NCBI GenBank assembly: GCA_949288485.1
Contig: CASEKC010000004.1
Coordinates: forward strand, 62,001-126,000
Direction of reading: 5' to 3'
From: an uncultured bacterium
Lineage (GTDB): Bacteria; Bacillota_I; Bacilli_A; RFN20; CAG-826
Length of the DNA: 64,000 bases
The notes under the pieces were generated by a model. That model did no database searches. It was not told the origin of the DNA and saw only the letters and a list, made by a program, of their open reading frames with translations. The first letter of the stretch is position 1. Every line of letters starts with the position of its first letter. Shown one piece after another: positions 27,625 to 37,100 of this stretch. The translations under genes and the position numbers were made by a program.

Positions 27625-28141
27625 AATTCAAGAAACATTTTTAAAGCTTGCTAAAAAAATTCCGTTAGAGGAAATTGATGTTTCTAAACTTTGTGGCGTT
27701 TTAAAAATTACTCGCCAAACTTTTTATTATCACTATAAAAATATATACGATTTAGTTCTTTCTATTTATATAAATAAAAGACTTGTCGCTACAAATTTAG
27801 CATCGATAAATGAAATAATTAAAGAATTTGTTAATTTTTTATATAAGGATGAAATGTTTAATAAAGAAGTAGCCGATTCTAATGCCTTTTTAGCTTTAAA
27901 GGATTTTTCTTTTTCTTATTTTTTTCAATCATTTTCATTATATTTAAATAAATACGATTTAATTGATTCTTTTAAAAAAAGAAAGATTTCTAAATATTTA
28001 TCATATAGTATTTCAGATTTAATATTAGATTTATTTATTGATTCATCTTATGATGAGAATAAAATTATTGATGAATGTTTACTTTTCATTGATGATAAAA
28101 TAATTAAAAATATTGTAATTAATTTTAAAAATAATGTTTAA
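27599..28141 (+). CDS. TetR-family transcriptional regulator
   Basis: 180 residues. The N-terminal helix-turn-helix reads EEIDVSKLCGVLKITRQTFYYHYKNIYDLV, the TetR pattern; the C-terminal ligand domain is divergent. It starts inside the ATPase gene (26-base overlap) with AAAGGAG just upstream. It probably controls the ABC-ATPase operon it ends, an inference from position; no obvious palindrome was recognised at the operon start. Confidence 0.88.
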   Translation: MASSSLENRIQETFLKLAKKIPLEEIDVSKLCGVLKITRQTFYYHYKNIYDLVLSIYINKRLVATNLASINEIIKEFVNFLYKDEMFNKEVADSNAFLALKDFSFSYFFQSFSLYLNKYDLIDSFKKRKISKYLSYSISDLILDLFIDSSYDENKIIDECLLFIDDKIIKNIVINFKNNV

Positions 28142-28296
28142 TTGTGCTATTATTAATAAGTCCTATCTCTTTTTAAAAAGAAATTTTGAATTTTATTAAA
28201 TATTTTGGATACACGTTGGATGATCTTTATTTAATAAAAATAAAAAAGAAAAGATTATCTTAATAAAAAAGTTATAAAAAAGGAGAGAAGCAAAAG

Positions 28297-29427
28297 ATGA
28301 AAAAAGAAGATGTTATATCAACATTAGTCTACTTAGTAATGTTAGTAATAGTAGTTATTGTTGGTTATTTTATAATTTCTGCTAATAGTGAAGCTATTTT
28401 ATCTAGTTTAGGTAATAATTCTTCAGCAATTTATGGTTTTGTAATTATTTCTTTAATTATTGGAGTTTTAATAAATGTTATATTTGTTGAAGTTGGCCAT
28501 GCTTTAGGAGCTAAAATTGGTGGATATAATATTTTATCATTTAATGTTTTTGGTCTATGTTTTTATAAAGTTTTAGTAAATGATAAATTAAAAACTAAAT
28601 TTGGATTTAAAAGTTTTGATGGTTTAGCTGGTGAAACAAAAATTTTACCTTCTAATAAAAAAGAAAAACATAATCCAGTTGCTTATATTATTTTTCCATT
28701 TGTTTTAATTTTATTAGAATTTTTAGCACTTTATCTTTCATTTATGTTTATAAGTGATGATTCAAACTTTGCATTTATTAAATATGCTATCGTTTTAATT
28801 GCAACAGTTGGTGGATTATTTATTCTTTATGATTACATTCCTTTTAAATTAGACGCTGCTACCGATGGATATCGTTATACTTTACTTGTTAAAAAGATAA
28901 ATGTTGAAGCATATAATACCCGTTTAGAGATTGAAGGAAATATTTTACTTAATAAAGATAATAAAAATTACAAAGTTTTTGATGAAATCACTGATTATAC
29001 CGCTGATGTAAATTTCCTTTCTATTTATAATTATTTAGAAAATAATGATTTTAAATCTTCTTATGAATTAGTTAATAAAATTATTAATACCACTTCAAAA
29101 GTAAGTAATGAAACAATTTTAAAAGCTAAAATGTGGTATTTATATTTACTTTTAAAAGAAGATAAATTAGATGAAGCTAAAAAATATTTTGAAGAATTTG
29201 ATGATAGTGCTACAAACTATTTAAAAAAGAATAATTCTCTTTTAACGTTAAGAACATATAATCTTTATTTAATTAAAGTTGAAAAAGCTGAATCTTTAAT
29301 TGAAGAAACATCTATTAAATATTTAAAAACATATAAAAATGAAGTTTCCACATTTAAAGAAAAAGATAAAAAATTATTTGAAAGTGATGTAGTTAATAAT
29401 AATAGTGAAAATAAAAAGTCCGAATAA
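28297..29427 (+). CDS. M50-like membrane protein with degenerate zinc motif
   Basis: 376 residues with about five membrane spans in the first ~200 and a helical, TPR-like cytosolic tail. VEVGHALGAKIGGY (residues 64-77) aligns with the site-2 protease HExxH motif, but the first His is Val64; Glu65 and His68 remain. The second motif is kept as YIPFKLDAATDGY (Asp190-Gly191). Loss of one ligand suggests an inactive member or altered metal site. GGAGAG precedes the start. The 155 bases upstream hold a GATGATCTTT...AAAGATTATC stem of unknown meaning. Confidence 0.65.
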   Translation: MKKEDVISTLVYLVMLVIVVIVGYFIISANSEAILSSLGNNSSAIYGFVIISLIIGVLINVIFVEVGHALGAKIGGYNILSFNVFGLCFYKVLVNDKLKTKFGFKSFDGLAGETKILPSNKKEKHNPVAYIIFPFVLILLEFLALYLSFMFISDDSNFAFIKYAIVLIATVGGLFILYDYIPFKLDAATDGYRYTLLVKKINVEAYNTRLEIEGNILLNKDNKNYKVFDEITDYTADVNFLSIYNYLENNDFKSSYELVNKIINTTSKVSNETILKAKMWYLYLLLKEDKLDEAKKYFEEFDDSATNYLKKNNSLLTLRTYNLYLIKVEKAESLIEETSIKYLKTYKNEVSTFKEKDKKLFESDVVNNNSENKKSE

Positions 29428-29445
29428 ATCGGACTTTTTATTTTA
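29413..29445. terminator. Bidirectional terminator
   Basis: GTCCGA and TCGGAC pair around ATAAA, flanked by A5 and T5, overlapping the stop of the M50-like gene. The mscL gene converges from the other side. Confidence 0.9.
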
Positions 29446-29461
29446 TAGATTTTAAAGTAAC

Positions 29462-30178
29462 TTATTCAGGTTTATTACCTTTTTCATCAGATGGAGGTAA
29501 TTGTTTATCTTCTACTTTAACAGGATTTTGTTTTCTTAATTCATCTCTAATTTGAACGAGTAAATCAACTTCCTTTAAAGCAGGAGCACCTGGAGCAGGG
29601 GGTACTGGTCTTTCTTCTGGATGAGCAAGATAATATTGTTCTTGAAGTTTTGCTTCAAATTCTTTGCTCTTGTTAGAAAGATAAGTGAATACTTTAATAA
29701 TAATGAATAATGTTAAAGCAATAATTAAGAATGAAATAATTGCGTTAATAAATGCTCCCCAGTTTATAACTGCAGCTTGGTTATAAGCATATGTTTGACC
29801 ATATAAGGTATAATTAGAAGTGATGGAAGCTTTAACTGTTTCAATAACAGATGGAGTAACTTCTTCAGCAGAATATGTAGCGTTTGCTAAGTTTTCTGCT
29901 AATTCTTGTAACATACCTTTATCAAATGTTTGACCTAAACCAAGCGCACTATTCATGCCTTGTTGAGCACTTGTAACAGCTGGAAGAACAGTAATTAAAC
30001 CGCTTAATCCACCTGGAACAGTCCAAGTACAAACTGAGAGTAAAATATTAACTAATGATGTAACGATTGCATTAAAAGCACCACCAATAACAACACCAGT
30101 AGCCATATCAAGGACATTTCCTCTAGCTACGAAAGCTTTAAAATCTTTCCATAAAGATTTAGCTTTGTTCTTTTTCAT
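29462..30178 (-). CDS. mscL: Large-conductance mechanosensitive channel with expanded loop
   Basis: Pore that opens under osmotic downshock. I place the start at 30178 (MKKNKAKSLWKDFKAF, 238 residues) because GAGGAG precedes it; the frame to 30256 adds only a hydrophobic upstream read. M1 is FVARGNVLDMATGVVIGGAFNAIVTSLV and M2 is NWGAFINAIISFLIIALTLFIIIKVF, with the usual charged C-terminal bundle ending in LLVQIRDELRKQN. The extracellular loop between M1 and M2 is ~95 residues, against about 30 in typical ~140-residue MscL. Confidence 0.92.
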   Translation of the reverse strand: MKKNKAKSLWKDFKAFVARGNVLDMATGVVIGGAFNAIVTSLVNILLSVCTWTVPGGLSGLITVLPAVTSAQQGMNSALGLGQTFDKGMLQELAENLANATYSAEEVTPSVIETVKASITSNYTLYGQTYAYNQAAVINWGAFINAIISFLIIALTLFIIIKVFTYLSNKSKEFEAKLQEQYYLAHPEERPVPPAPGAPALKEVDLLVQIRDELRKQNPVKVEDKQLPPSDEKGNKPE

Positions 30179-30320
30179 AAATACTCCTCGTTGCATATAA
30201 TAAACTAATAAAACAATAAAAACTACATAAATTTTATATAAATTGATAAATTTCATATTTTAAATATGAATATCCTAAATTATAATATTTAATATATTTG
30301 CTTTTTAGGGGTGATAAAAA

Positions 30321-31181
30321 ATGAATAAAATAATAGTTATGTGTGACTCCACATGCGATTTAGGTGAAGAACTGATAAAGAAAAACGATATTAAAGTTGT
30401 TCCTTTACATGTTTCTATTCCTGGAGATGAAAGAGATTATCTTGATGGAGTTAATCTTTTTCCTGATGAAATTTATAAACGTGTTGAAGAAAGTGGTAAA
30501 ACACCAAAAACTGGAGCTAGAAATATTGGCGAATTCATCGAAGATTTTAAAAAATATATCGATGATGGATATGATATTATTTATACAGGAATTGGTTCAA
30601 ATTTATCTTCTTCATATAATAACGCTTTACTTGCAACAAAAGAATTTCCCGAAGGAAGAATTGAAGTAATTGATGGAAAAAATTTATCTACTGGAACTGG
30701 TTTACTTGTATTAAAAATGTGTAAATTTAGAGATGAAGGTGATGATATTCATGAAATTGCTAGAAAGGTAAGAGAATTAGTCCCTCATGTAAGTGCTAAA
30801 TTCTGTATTGATCAACTTGATTATTTATATAAAGGTGGAAGATGTTCAGGCATGACAAAATTATTTGCTAACATCTTATCAATTCACCCTATTGCAAAAA
30901 TAATTAACGGTAATTTAACTGTTTATAAGGTTCCACGTGGAAAATATGTTAAAGCAGTTGATTTACAAATAGAAGAATTTATGAAAGATTTACCAAATAT
31001 TGATACTTCTAATATTTTCATTACTCATAGTGGAAGAATGGAAGGAATGGAAGAATATATTTATGAAAAAATTAAAAATTATGTAGATCCTTCAAATATT
31101 CATATTACAAGAGCTGGGAGTGTTATTTCATCTCATTGTGGACCTAAAACTGTTGGAATTTTATATATTTTACATAAATAA
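30321..31181 (+). CDS. DegV-family fatty-acid-binding protein
   Basis: 286 residues. DegV proteins bind a fatty acid and, as FakB, present it to the kinase FakA for phospholipid synthesis. It opens KIIVMCDSTCDLGEELIKKNDI, with SGKTPKTGARNIGEF, TGIGSNLSSSYNNALLA and the C-terminal hairpin motif VISSHCGPKTVGILY. AGGGGTG lies before the ATG. No fakA is nearby. The 64-base gap to mscL must hold divergent promoters. Confidence 0.9.
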   Translation: MNKIIVMCDSTCDLGEELIKKNDIKVVPLHVSIPGDERDYLDGVNLFPDEIYKRVEESGKTPKTGARNIGEFIEDFKKYIDDGYDIIYTGIGSNLSSSYNNALLATKEFPEGRIEVIDGKNLSTGTGLLVLKMCKFRDEGDDIHEIARKVRELVPHVSAKFCIDQLDYLYKGGRCSGMTKLFANILSIHPIAKIINGNLTVYKVPRGKYVKAVDLQIEEFMKDLPNIDTSNIFITHSGRMEGMEEYIYEKIKNYVDPSNIHITRAGSVISSHCGPKTVGILYILHK

Positions 31182-31195
31182 TTATTAAAAATATT

Positions 31196-31231
31196 AAAAC
31201 CTCTTATTCGATTAATGAATAAGAGGTTTTT
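31196..31231. terminator. Bidirectional terminator between degV and tldE
   Basis: AAAACCTCTTATTC and GAATAAGAGGTTTT pair perfectly (14 bp) around a 7-base loop. Confidence 0.92.
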
Positions 31232-31255
31232 CATTTATAACTAATTTAAAATAAA

Positions 31256-32572
31256 TTAACTATTAACTGCTATATTTTTAACAGCTAATGAAGGAACATC
31301 ATTTGAAGAAAGTGTAAGTTTATGGTCGTTTCCTACTGCAATAACATCATTAAATACTTTAAATAAGTTACCAGCAATAGTAATCAATGTTAAAGGACCA
31401 GCTTTTTTACCATCTACAACATGATATCCTTCACTTTGAAGTGAGAAATCACCACTTTCAGGGTTAAGTCCAGCATGTAAACCATTGATATCAGTGATAT
31501 AAACACCATTTTTAATTTTAGCAAATAATTCTTCTTGAGATAATTTTCCAGGTTTTAAAACGATATTTGAGAAAGAAATACCCATTTTTGAACCACTTCT
31601 TGAAGCATTACCGGTTGATTCAACCCCATCTTTAGCGGCGGTTTCAAGATTATAGAAATATGTTTTTAAAACACCTTTATCAAAAACTCGTTTATTTTCA
31701 CACGCAACACCTTCATCATCAAAATATGTGAAGAAACAATTTTTAGTTAATGGTTTTTCATCAATTGTAATTTTTTTAGATAAAACTTTGGTATTAAGTT
31801 TTCCTTCTAATAATGATGAATGTTTTTGAACTGCTTCGGCACTACAAGAACTTAAAAGTGCATTTAATAAAGAAGAAACTACATCAGGAGACAAAACTGC
31901 CTTATATTTTTTATTTTTAATTGGAGTTCCATGTAAAAGTGAAATAGCTTCATTTACAATTTTTGTAGCAAATTTATCTAAATCAAATTTTGATGGATCT
32001 GAATCTAAGAAAATATCTCCGCCAGATTTAATTTCATCGCCTTCTTTAACAACAACACTTCCATAAATATAGAAATAATTTCCTTTGTTTTTTAAATTTA
32101 ATCCGTAAGAATTAGAGAAATTTTCTTCACTAGAATTTTCACTATATTCAACTTGAACTTCGCTTACTCTAGAATCTAAACTCTTTAATTTATCTTCTAA
32201 TTTTTGTAAAAGTTCAATTTTATCTTCAACTTTCCATTCTTCTAAAGCTTTTGAATAAACATTTTTCTTATGATATTTTTTACTACCTTCAAAAATAATA
32301 GGTTTTTCTTCTTTTTCATTTAAAGAAGCTGCAGTTTTAATAGTATCGATTAAGAAAGAAGAGGTGGTTGCATCATCTTTTTCAGTTGTTGCCGAACCAA
32401 TTTTTCCATTAAAAATACCACGAGCTAAAATTTTTGAAGAGGTTGAAACTGAATATGAATCAATTTCTGAATGGAATAATGAGAAAGAGAAGTTTGTGTT
32501 TTTTGTTATAACAATTTCACTTGCTTCTAAACCAGATTCGCTAGCAAGTTTAATAAATTTTTTAGAATTCAT
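31256..32572 (-). CDS. tldE: TldE/PmbA subunit of metalloprotease
   Basis: Non-metal-binding partner of TldD; the heterodimer trims unfolded peptides and in some bacteria matures peptide antibiotics. I set the start at 32572 (MNSKKFIKLASESG, 438 residues): GAGGAGG precedes it, and the longer frame only reads through the tldD end. It overlaps tldD by 11 bases. GNASRSGSKMG and the C-terminal TLITIAGNLFKVFNDVIAVGND are family-typical, and no HExxxH is present. Confidence 0.92.
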   Translation of the reverse strand: MNSKKFIKLASESGLEASEIVITKNTNFSFSLFHSEIDSYSVSTSSKILARGIFNGKIGSATTEKDDATTSSFLIDTIKTAASLNEKEEKPIIFEGSKKYHKKNVYSKALEEWKVEDKIELLQKLEDKLKSLDSRVSEVQVEYSENSSEENFSNSYGLNLKNKGNYFYIYGSVVVKEGDEIKSGGDIFLDSDPSKFDLDKFATKIVNEAISLLHGTPIKNKKYKAVLSPDVVSSLLNALLSSCSAEAVQKHSSLLEGKLNTKVLSKKITIDEKPLTKNCFFTYFDDEGVACENKRVFDKGVLKTYFYNLETAAKDGVESTGNASRSGSKMGISFSNIVLKPGKLSQEELFAKIKNGVYITDINGLHAGLNPESGDFSLQSEGYHVVDGKKAGPLTLITIAGNLFKVFNDVIAVGNDHKLTLSSNDVPSLAVKNIAVNS

Positions 32573-33968
32573 TGATTGATCCTCCTCTTCCACCAACAAT
32601 AATTTCATCAACTCTAATTGTTGGTTGTCCAACATTTACTGGAATTGATCCTGATGCAGAACCACACATTCCTTGTCCAAAGCCGCCATCATTAGCAACC
32701 ATATCAATATGTTTTAAAATATCTCTAGCATTTCCAACTAATGTTGCGCCTCTAACTGGGCAAAGAATTTTTCCATCTTTAATAATATAAGCTTCACTAC
32801 AACCGAAGTTGAAATCTCCAGTTGAAGGATTAACGCTACCTCCTCCAAAACTTACTGCATATAAACCTAATTTCGTAGATTTAATAATTTCATCTGGAGT
32901 GTTTTTTCCTGGAGCAATATAAGTATTTGACATTCTAGAAGTTGGTTCGAATTTATATGATTGTCTACGGCAAGCACCATTTCCTTTTTCACCCATTCTT
33001 CTACCATTGAAGTTATCAACTAAGTAACCAGTTAAAACACCATCTTTAATTAATTCGTTCTTTTGTGGAACATTTCCTTCATCGTCTAGAGAATTTGAAC
33101 CCCATTCATTTGGTAAAGAGCCATCATCATAAGCGCTTACAATTGGATTTGCGATAACTTGACCTTTCATTCCTGAGAAGACTGATAAACCCTTAGCAAC
33201 AGAAGTCGCTTCTAATTGGTGTCCACAAGCTTCATGGAAGATAACTCCACCCCATCCATTTCCAATAACGACTGGGTATTTTCCTGCAGGACATTCTTTT
33301 GCTCCTAACATTAAAATTAATTTTTCAGCGTGTTCTTTTGCAAGTTTTTCAATATTAATGTTTTTTGTAAAGAACTCCCAACCAGCTTGAGTACCTGGAC
33401 CATCAAATCTTGTTTCGATTTTTCCATTTTCAGTTGCAACACTAGCTAATGCTAAACGACCATAAATACGGGTTGTATTCCAACATTTTCCCTCACTATT
33501 AAAAATTGAAACATCATTATGAGTAATTGCAAAATTTGTTGTTACTCTTGTAATTCTTTTATCAGATGAACTAATAATAGTTGAAGCCTTCTTTAAATAA
33601 TCGATTATTGTTTGATTATCAACGCTTTCAAGAGGGATTTCAACTTTATGTATATTTTTGACTCTAACTTTTTTAAGAGTTGTTAAAGTTTCAACAATTC
33701 TTGGGCTTGTAAAAGATGCTTTTAATGAAGCAACAAGTTTGAATAATCCTTTTTTTGTAAGGTCATTTGTATAACCGTATACACTTCTATTTTCTTTTAA
33801 TAATCTAATTCCAACGCCGTTAATAACATTGCTTCCAACACCCTCAACATTTCCATTTTCCAAAGAAAAACTTTTTAAGAGAGTGTCTTCATAATAGATT
33901 TCAGCAAAGTCTGCGCCAGTAGAAGTAGCTTCATTTAAAATATCGATAGCTAATTTCTTACTTATCAT
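32562..33968 (-). CDS. tldD: TldD zinc metalloprotease subunit
   Basis: 468 residues with the zinc motif FHEACGHQLEA (HExxxH) and downstream Cys ligand region GCSEAYIIKDGK. It acts with TldE, whose gene is translationally coupled. GGAGG lies 9 bases before the ATG at 33968. Its substrate here is unknown; no RiPP precursor is recognisable beside it. Confidence 0.95.
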   Translation of the reverse strand: MISKKLAIDILNEATSTGADFAEIYYEDTLLKSFSLENGNVEGVGSNVINGVGIRLLKENRSVYGYTNDLTKKGLFKLVASLKASFTSPRIVETLTTLKKVRVKNIHKVEIPLESVDNQTIIDYLKKASTIISSSDKRITRVTTNFAITHNDVSIFNSEGKCWNTTRIYGRLALASVATENGKIETRFDGPGTQAGWEFFTKNINIEKLAKEHAEKLILMLGAKECPAGKYPVVIGNGWGGVIFHEACGHQLEATSVAKGLSVFSGMKGQVIANPIVSAYDDGSLPNEWGSNSLDDEGNVPQKNELIKDGVLTGYLVDNFNGRRMGEKGNGACRRQSYKFEPTSRMSNTYIAPGKNTPDEIIKSTKLGLYAVSFGGGSVNPSTGDFNFGCSEAYIIKDGKILCPVRGATLVGNARDILKHIDMVANDGGFGQGMCGSASGSIPVNVGQPTIRVDEIIVGGRGGSINEF

Positions 33969-34041
33969 CTATATTTTCCTCCATTAATACTTAAAATCAT
34001 AAATTGAATTTAATTTTTGTAAAGAAAAAAGATATAAAAAC

Positions 34042-34061
34042 ATGTAAAGTTTTCTTTACAT
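34042..34061 (-). terminator. Terminator of the SNF2 helicase gene
   Basis: ATGTAAAG and CTTTACAT pair around four bases; on the minus strand the hairpin is followed by GTTTTTATATC. It lies in the 154-base gap between the helicase stop and tldD. Confidence 0.6.
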
Positions 34062-34122
34062 TTGTTTATTTTTGATTATTTTTGTTATTGTTTTCCGTTT
34101 TAAAATTGAAAAATAGAGATTT

Positions 34123-37100
34123 TTACTCTTTTCCTAGAATGTATAAGATATCTTCTTTTTTAAGATTTGTAATAGAAGAGTCGTCATTAGAAATAATTGA
34201 ATTTGCAACCTCTTTCTTTATCTTTTGAAGTTCTAAAACACGTTGTTCTATTGAATTATTTACAATCAATTTTAATACTTTAACATTTCTTGTTTGGCCA
34301 ATTCGATATGCTCTATCGCTGGCTTGTTCTTCTATAGCATAATTCCACCATGGATCAAGATGAATAACGACATTTGCTCCTATTAAATTAAGTCCAGTTC
34401 CTCCAGCTTTTAAAGAAACTAAAAGTACATCGTAAGCATCATTAAAATTAAAATCTTGAGCAATTTTTAATCTTTCTTGAGATTTAGTATCGCCTTTAAT
34501 TATTCCATAAGTTATTTTTCCTTTATTTAATTTATCTTTAATAATATTTAATGCGCCAACAAATTGAGAAAAGACTAAAACTTTATTGTTAGAAGAGATT
34601 TCTTCTTTTATACAATTTATTAAAGTATTAATTTTTTCACTTCCTCCTTCATATTTATCTATATATAAAGAAGGATCGATACATATTTGTCTTAATCTTG
34701 TAAGAGTTGGAAGAATATCGAAAGTATTTGTTGTTTCTTTCATCTTTTCTCTTGCTTTAAAAATTTCTGCATCATAAATTTTTTGTTGTTCTTTATTCAT
34801 TTCACAAGTTAATAAAATTTCATATTTATCTGGTAAATCTTTTAAAACATCGTTTTTATTACGTCTTAAAATAAATGGAGCGATTTTTCTTTTTATTTCA
34901 TTTTTATAATTTTCATCACTTTCATATGATGATTTAAATTCATTTAATGGTGGAAGAAAAGAAGACATTAAAAAATCAAAAATTGACCATAAATCTATAA
35001 TACTATTTTCAATTGGAGTACCTGTTAAAACAAATTTATTTTTAGCTTTTATCTTTTTAACCGATTTTGTTTTTAATGCATCAACATTTTTAATAAATTG
35101 TGCTTCATCTAAAATTAAAATATCAAATTCAATATTTTCATATTTTTTAATGTCGTTTCTTAAACTTTCATAACTTGTTAAATAAACTGCTTTTTTATTT
35201 AAATCTATATTTTTTATAATGTTTTCTCTTTCATTAATACTTCCATATATTGGGTTAATTTCTATATTTTCATTACTAAATTTTTCAAATTCATTGATCC
35301 AGTTATAAATTAAAGAAGTAGGTGTAACAATTAAAATTGGTTTAGAAATATTTAAAGAAGTTAAAAATGTGATAATTTCTAAAGTTTTTCCTAATCCCAT
35401 ATCATCAGCTAATATACCACCAAGATTATATTTATATAAAACTTTTAACCAATAATATCCTTCTTTTTGATAATCTCTTAAAGAAGCTGTGATAAAAGAA
35501 GGAATTTCAAAATCTTTAGTTTTGAAATTCTTAATATCTTCATATAATTCATCAATAACTTTATTATTTTTATCTTCTAATACTTCTAAATTTTTAAAAA
35601 CATAATAAAGAGGTAATTCTTTATTTTTTTCTATTTTTTTATTGGAAATTAAAGAAAAATCGTCAACTATATTTTTAAAATTAGTTGCATCGCTATTTTC
35701 TAAACCAATAATTTCATTATTAATTAATACAAAAGATTTTTTCTTTTTTATCGAAGAAATAATTTCTAACAATTCTTCATCACTATATTTACTTTCTTCT
35801 AATAAAATATCTAATAAATTAGATTGATAATTAATTTTTATACCTGGTTTTTTAAATTGATAGATCTTTTTATTTAATATAGAATCACTAAAATATATTT
35901 GACTTATTTCTTTTAAATCAGTTAATTCACTATTTAAAAAATTCCGAATAAGATGAGAATCACTAATTTTTCCATTTTCAAACCCATATTTATTAATTAG
36001 TTTTGAATAAAAGGAAAGTAAATAATTATCATTTTGATTAAATAGATAAGAACTAGTAATTTCTTCATTATTTTTAATATATTTAGTTGTAAGAGTTAAT
36101 TTATCATCGTTTAAATCTATATATGATTCAATAATTAAACTATGTTTTTTAAATTTAGAAACAATTGCCTTATCAATTTCAAAATATTTTTCATTTGAAA
36201 GATAAAATTTATATTTAAATTCATCAAAAACTTTAGAAATATTAGTAAAGGGTGCGGAAATAATTAAAGGAATTAAATTATTAATTATTTTATTATCGGT
36301 ATAAATATCGATTGTTTGATCTATTTTATTAATTAAAAATGGAAAACCACTTTTAAAGATTTCATATTGTGAAGGTAATTTATCTATCCTTAAATCTCCG
36401 TCTTCATTTATTTTTATTTTTATATCAATTGGATTTAAAGTTATTTTATATAAAATTTCTTCAATATAAATATGCGAACCTTTTAAAAGTGGAAAATAAT
36501 TTGGATTAGATAAAAAATTAAGATCATAGTTATAAAGTGAATCTTGATTAAAAAGTAAATATTCAATTAATCTTTGAGAATTTTCATCAAAATTAGAGAG
36601 TTTATGAACAAATTCTAAATTTTTACCATATTTATGATTACTTTTATTAGTAATATAAGATAAAAATTTAGTTACATTTTTTTGAGAATAAAAAGAATTT
36701 ATACCAATTTTTAATTGATAAAATTCATGCTTTTTATTAAATTCTGGGATTATTTTAACTTTATTTTTTAATTCATCTTCTGAAAAAAATTTTTCATAAA
36801 TTGAATTTAATTTATATAAAAATAATTTGTTTTCTTCTTCGCGAATTTTTTCATAATTTATCTTATTAAATTCTTCAAGAATTGTAGGCAATTCATCTTT
36901 ATATTTCATTTTTATAAATGAAATTATTTCATCGGTTACTTGATAAGAAGAAAATTCACTTTTTAACCAAAGATTTTTTCCTTCAATATTTAATTTAAAA
37001 ACTATAATATCGCTATTTTTTATTGTTATAAACATTGATAAGATAGAATTATTAATTTCGTAATTTATATCAAAATAATCTGAAAATTTTTGAGGAATTT

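Noticed and set aside
29462-30256. Longer MscL start at 30256
   Set aside because: The extra residues are a hydrophobic read-through of the promoter region, and a strong GAGGAG precedes the ATG at 30178.
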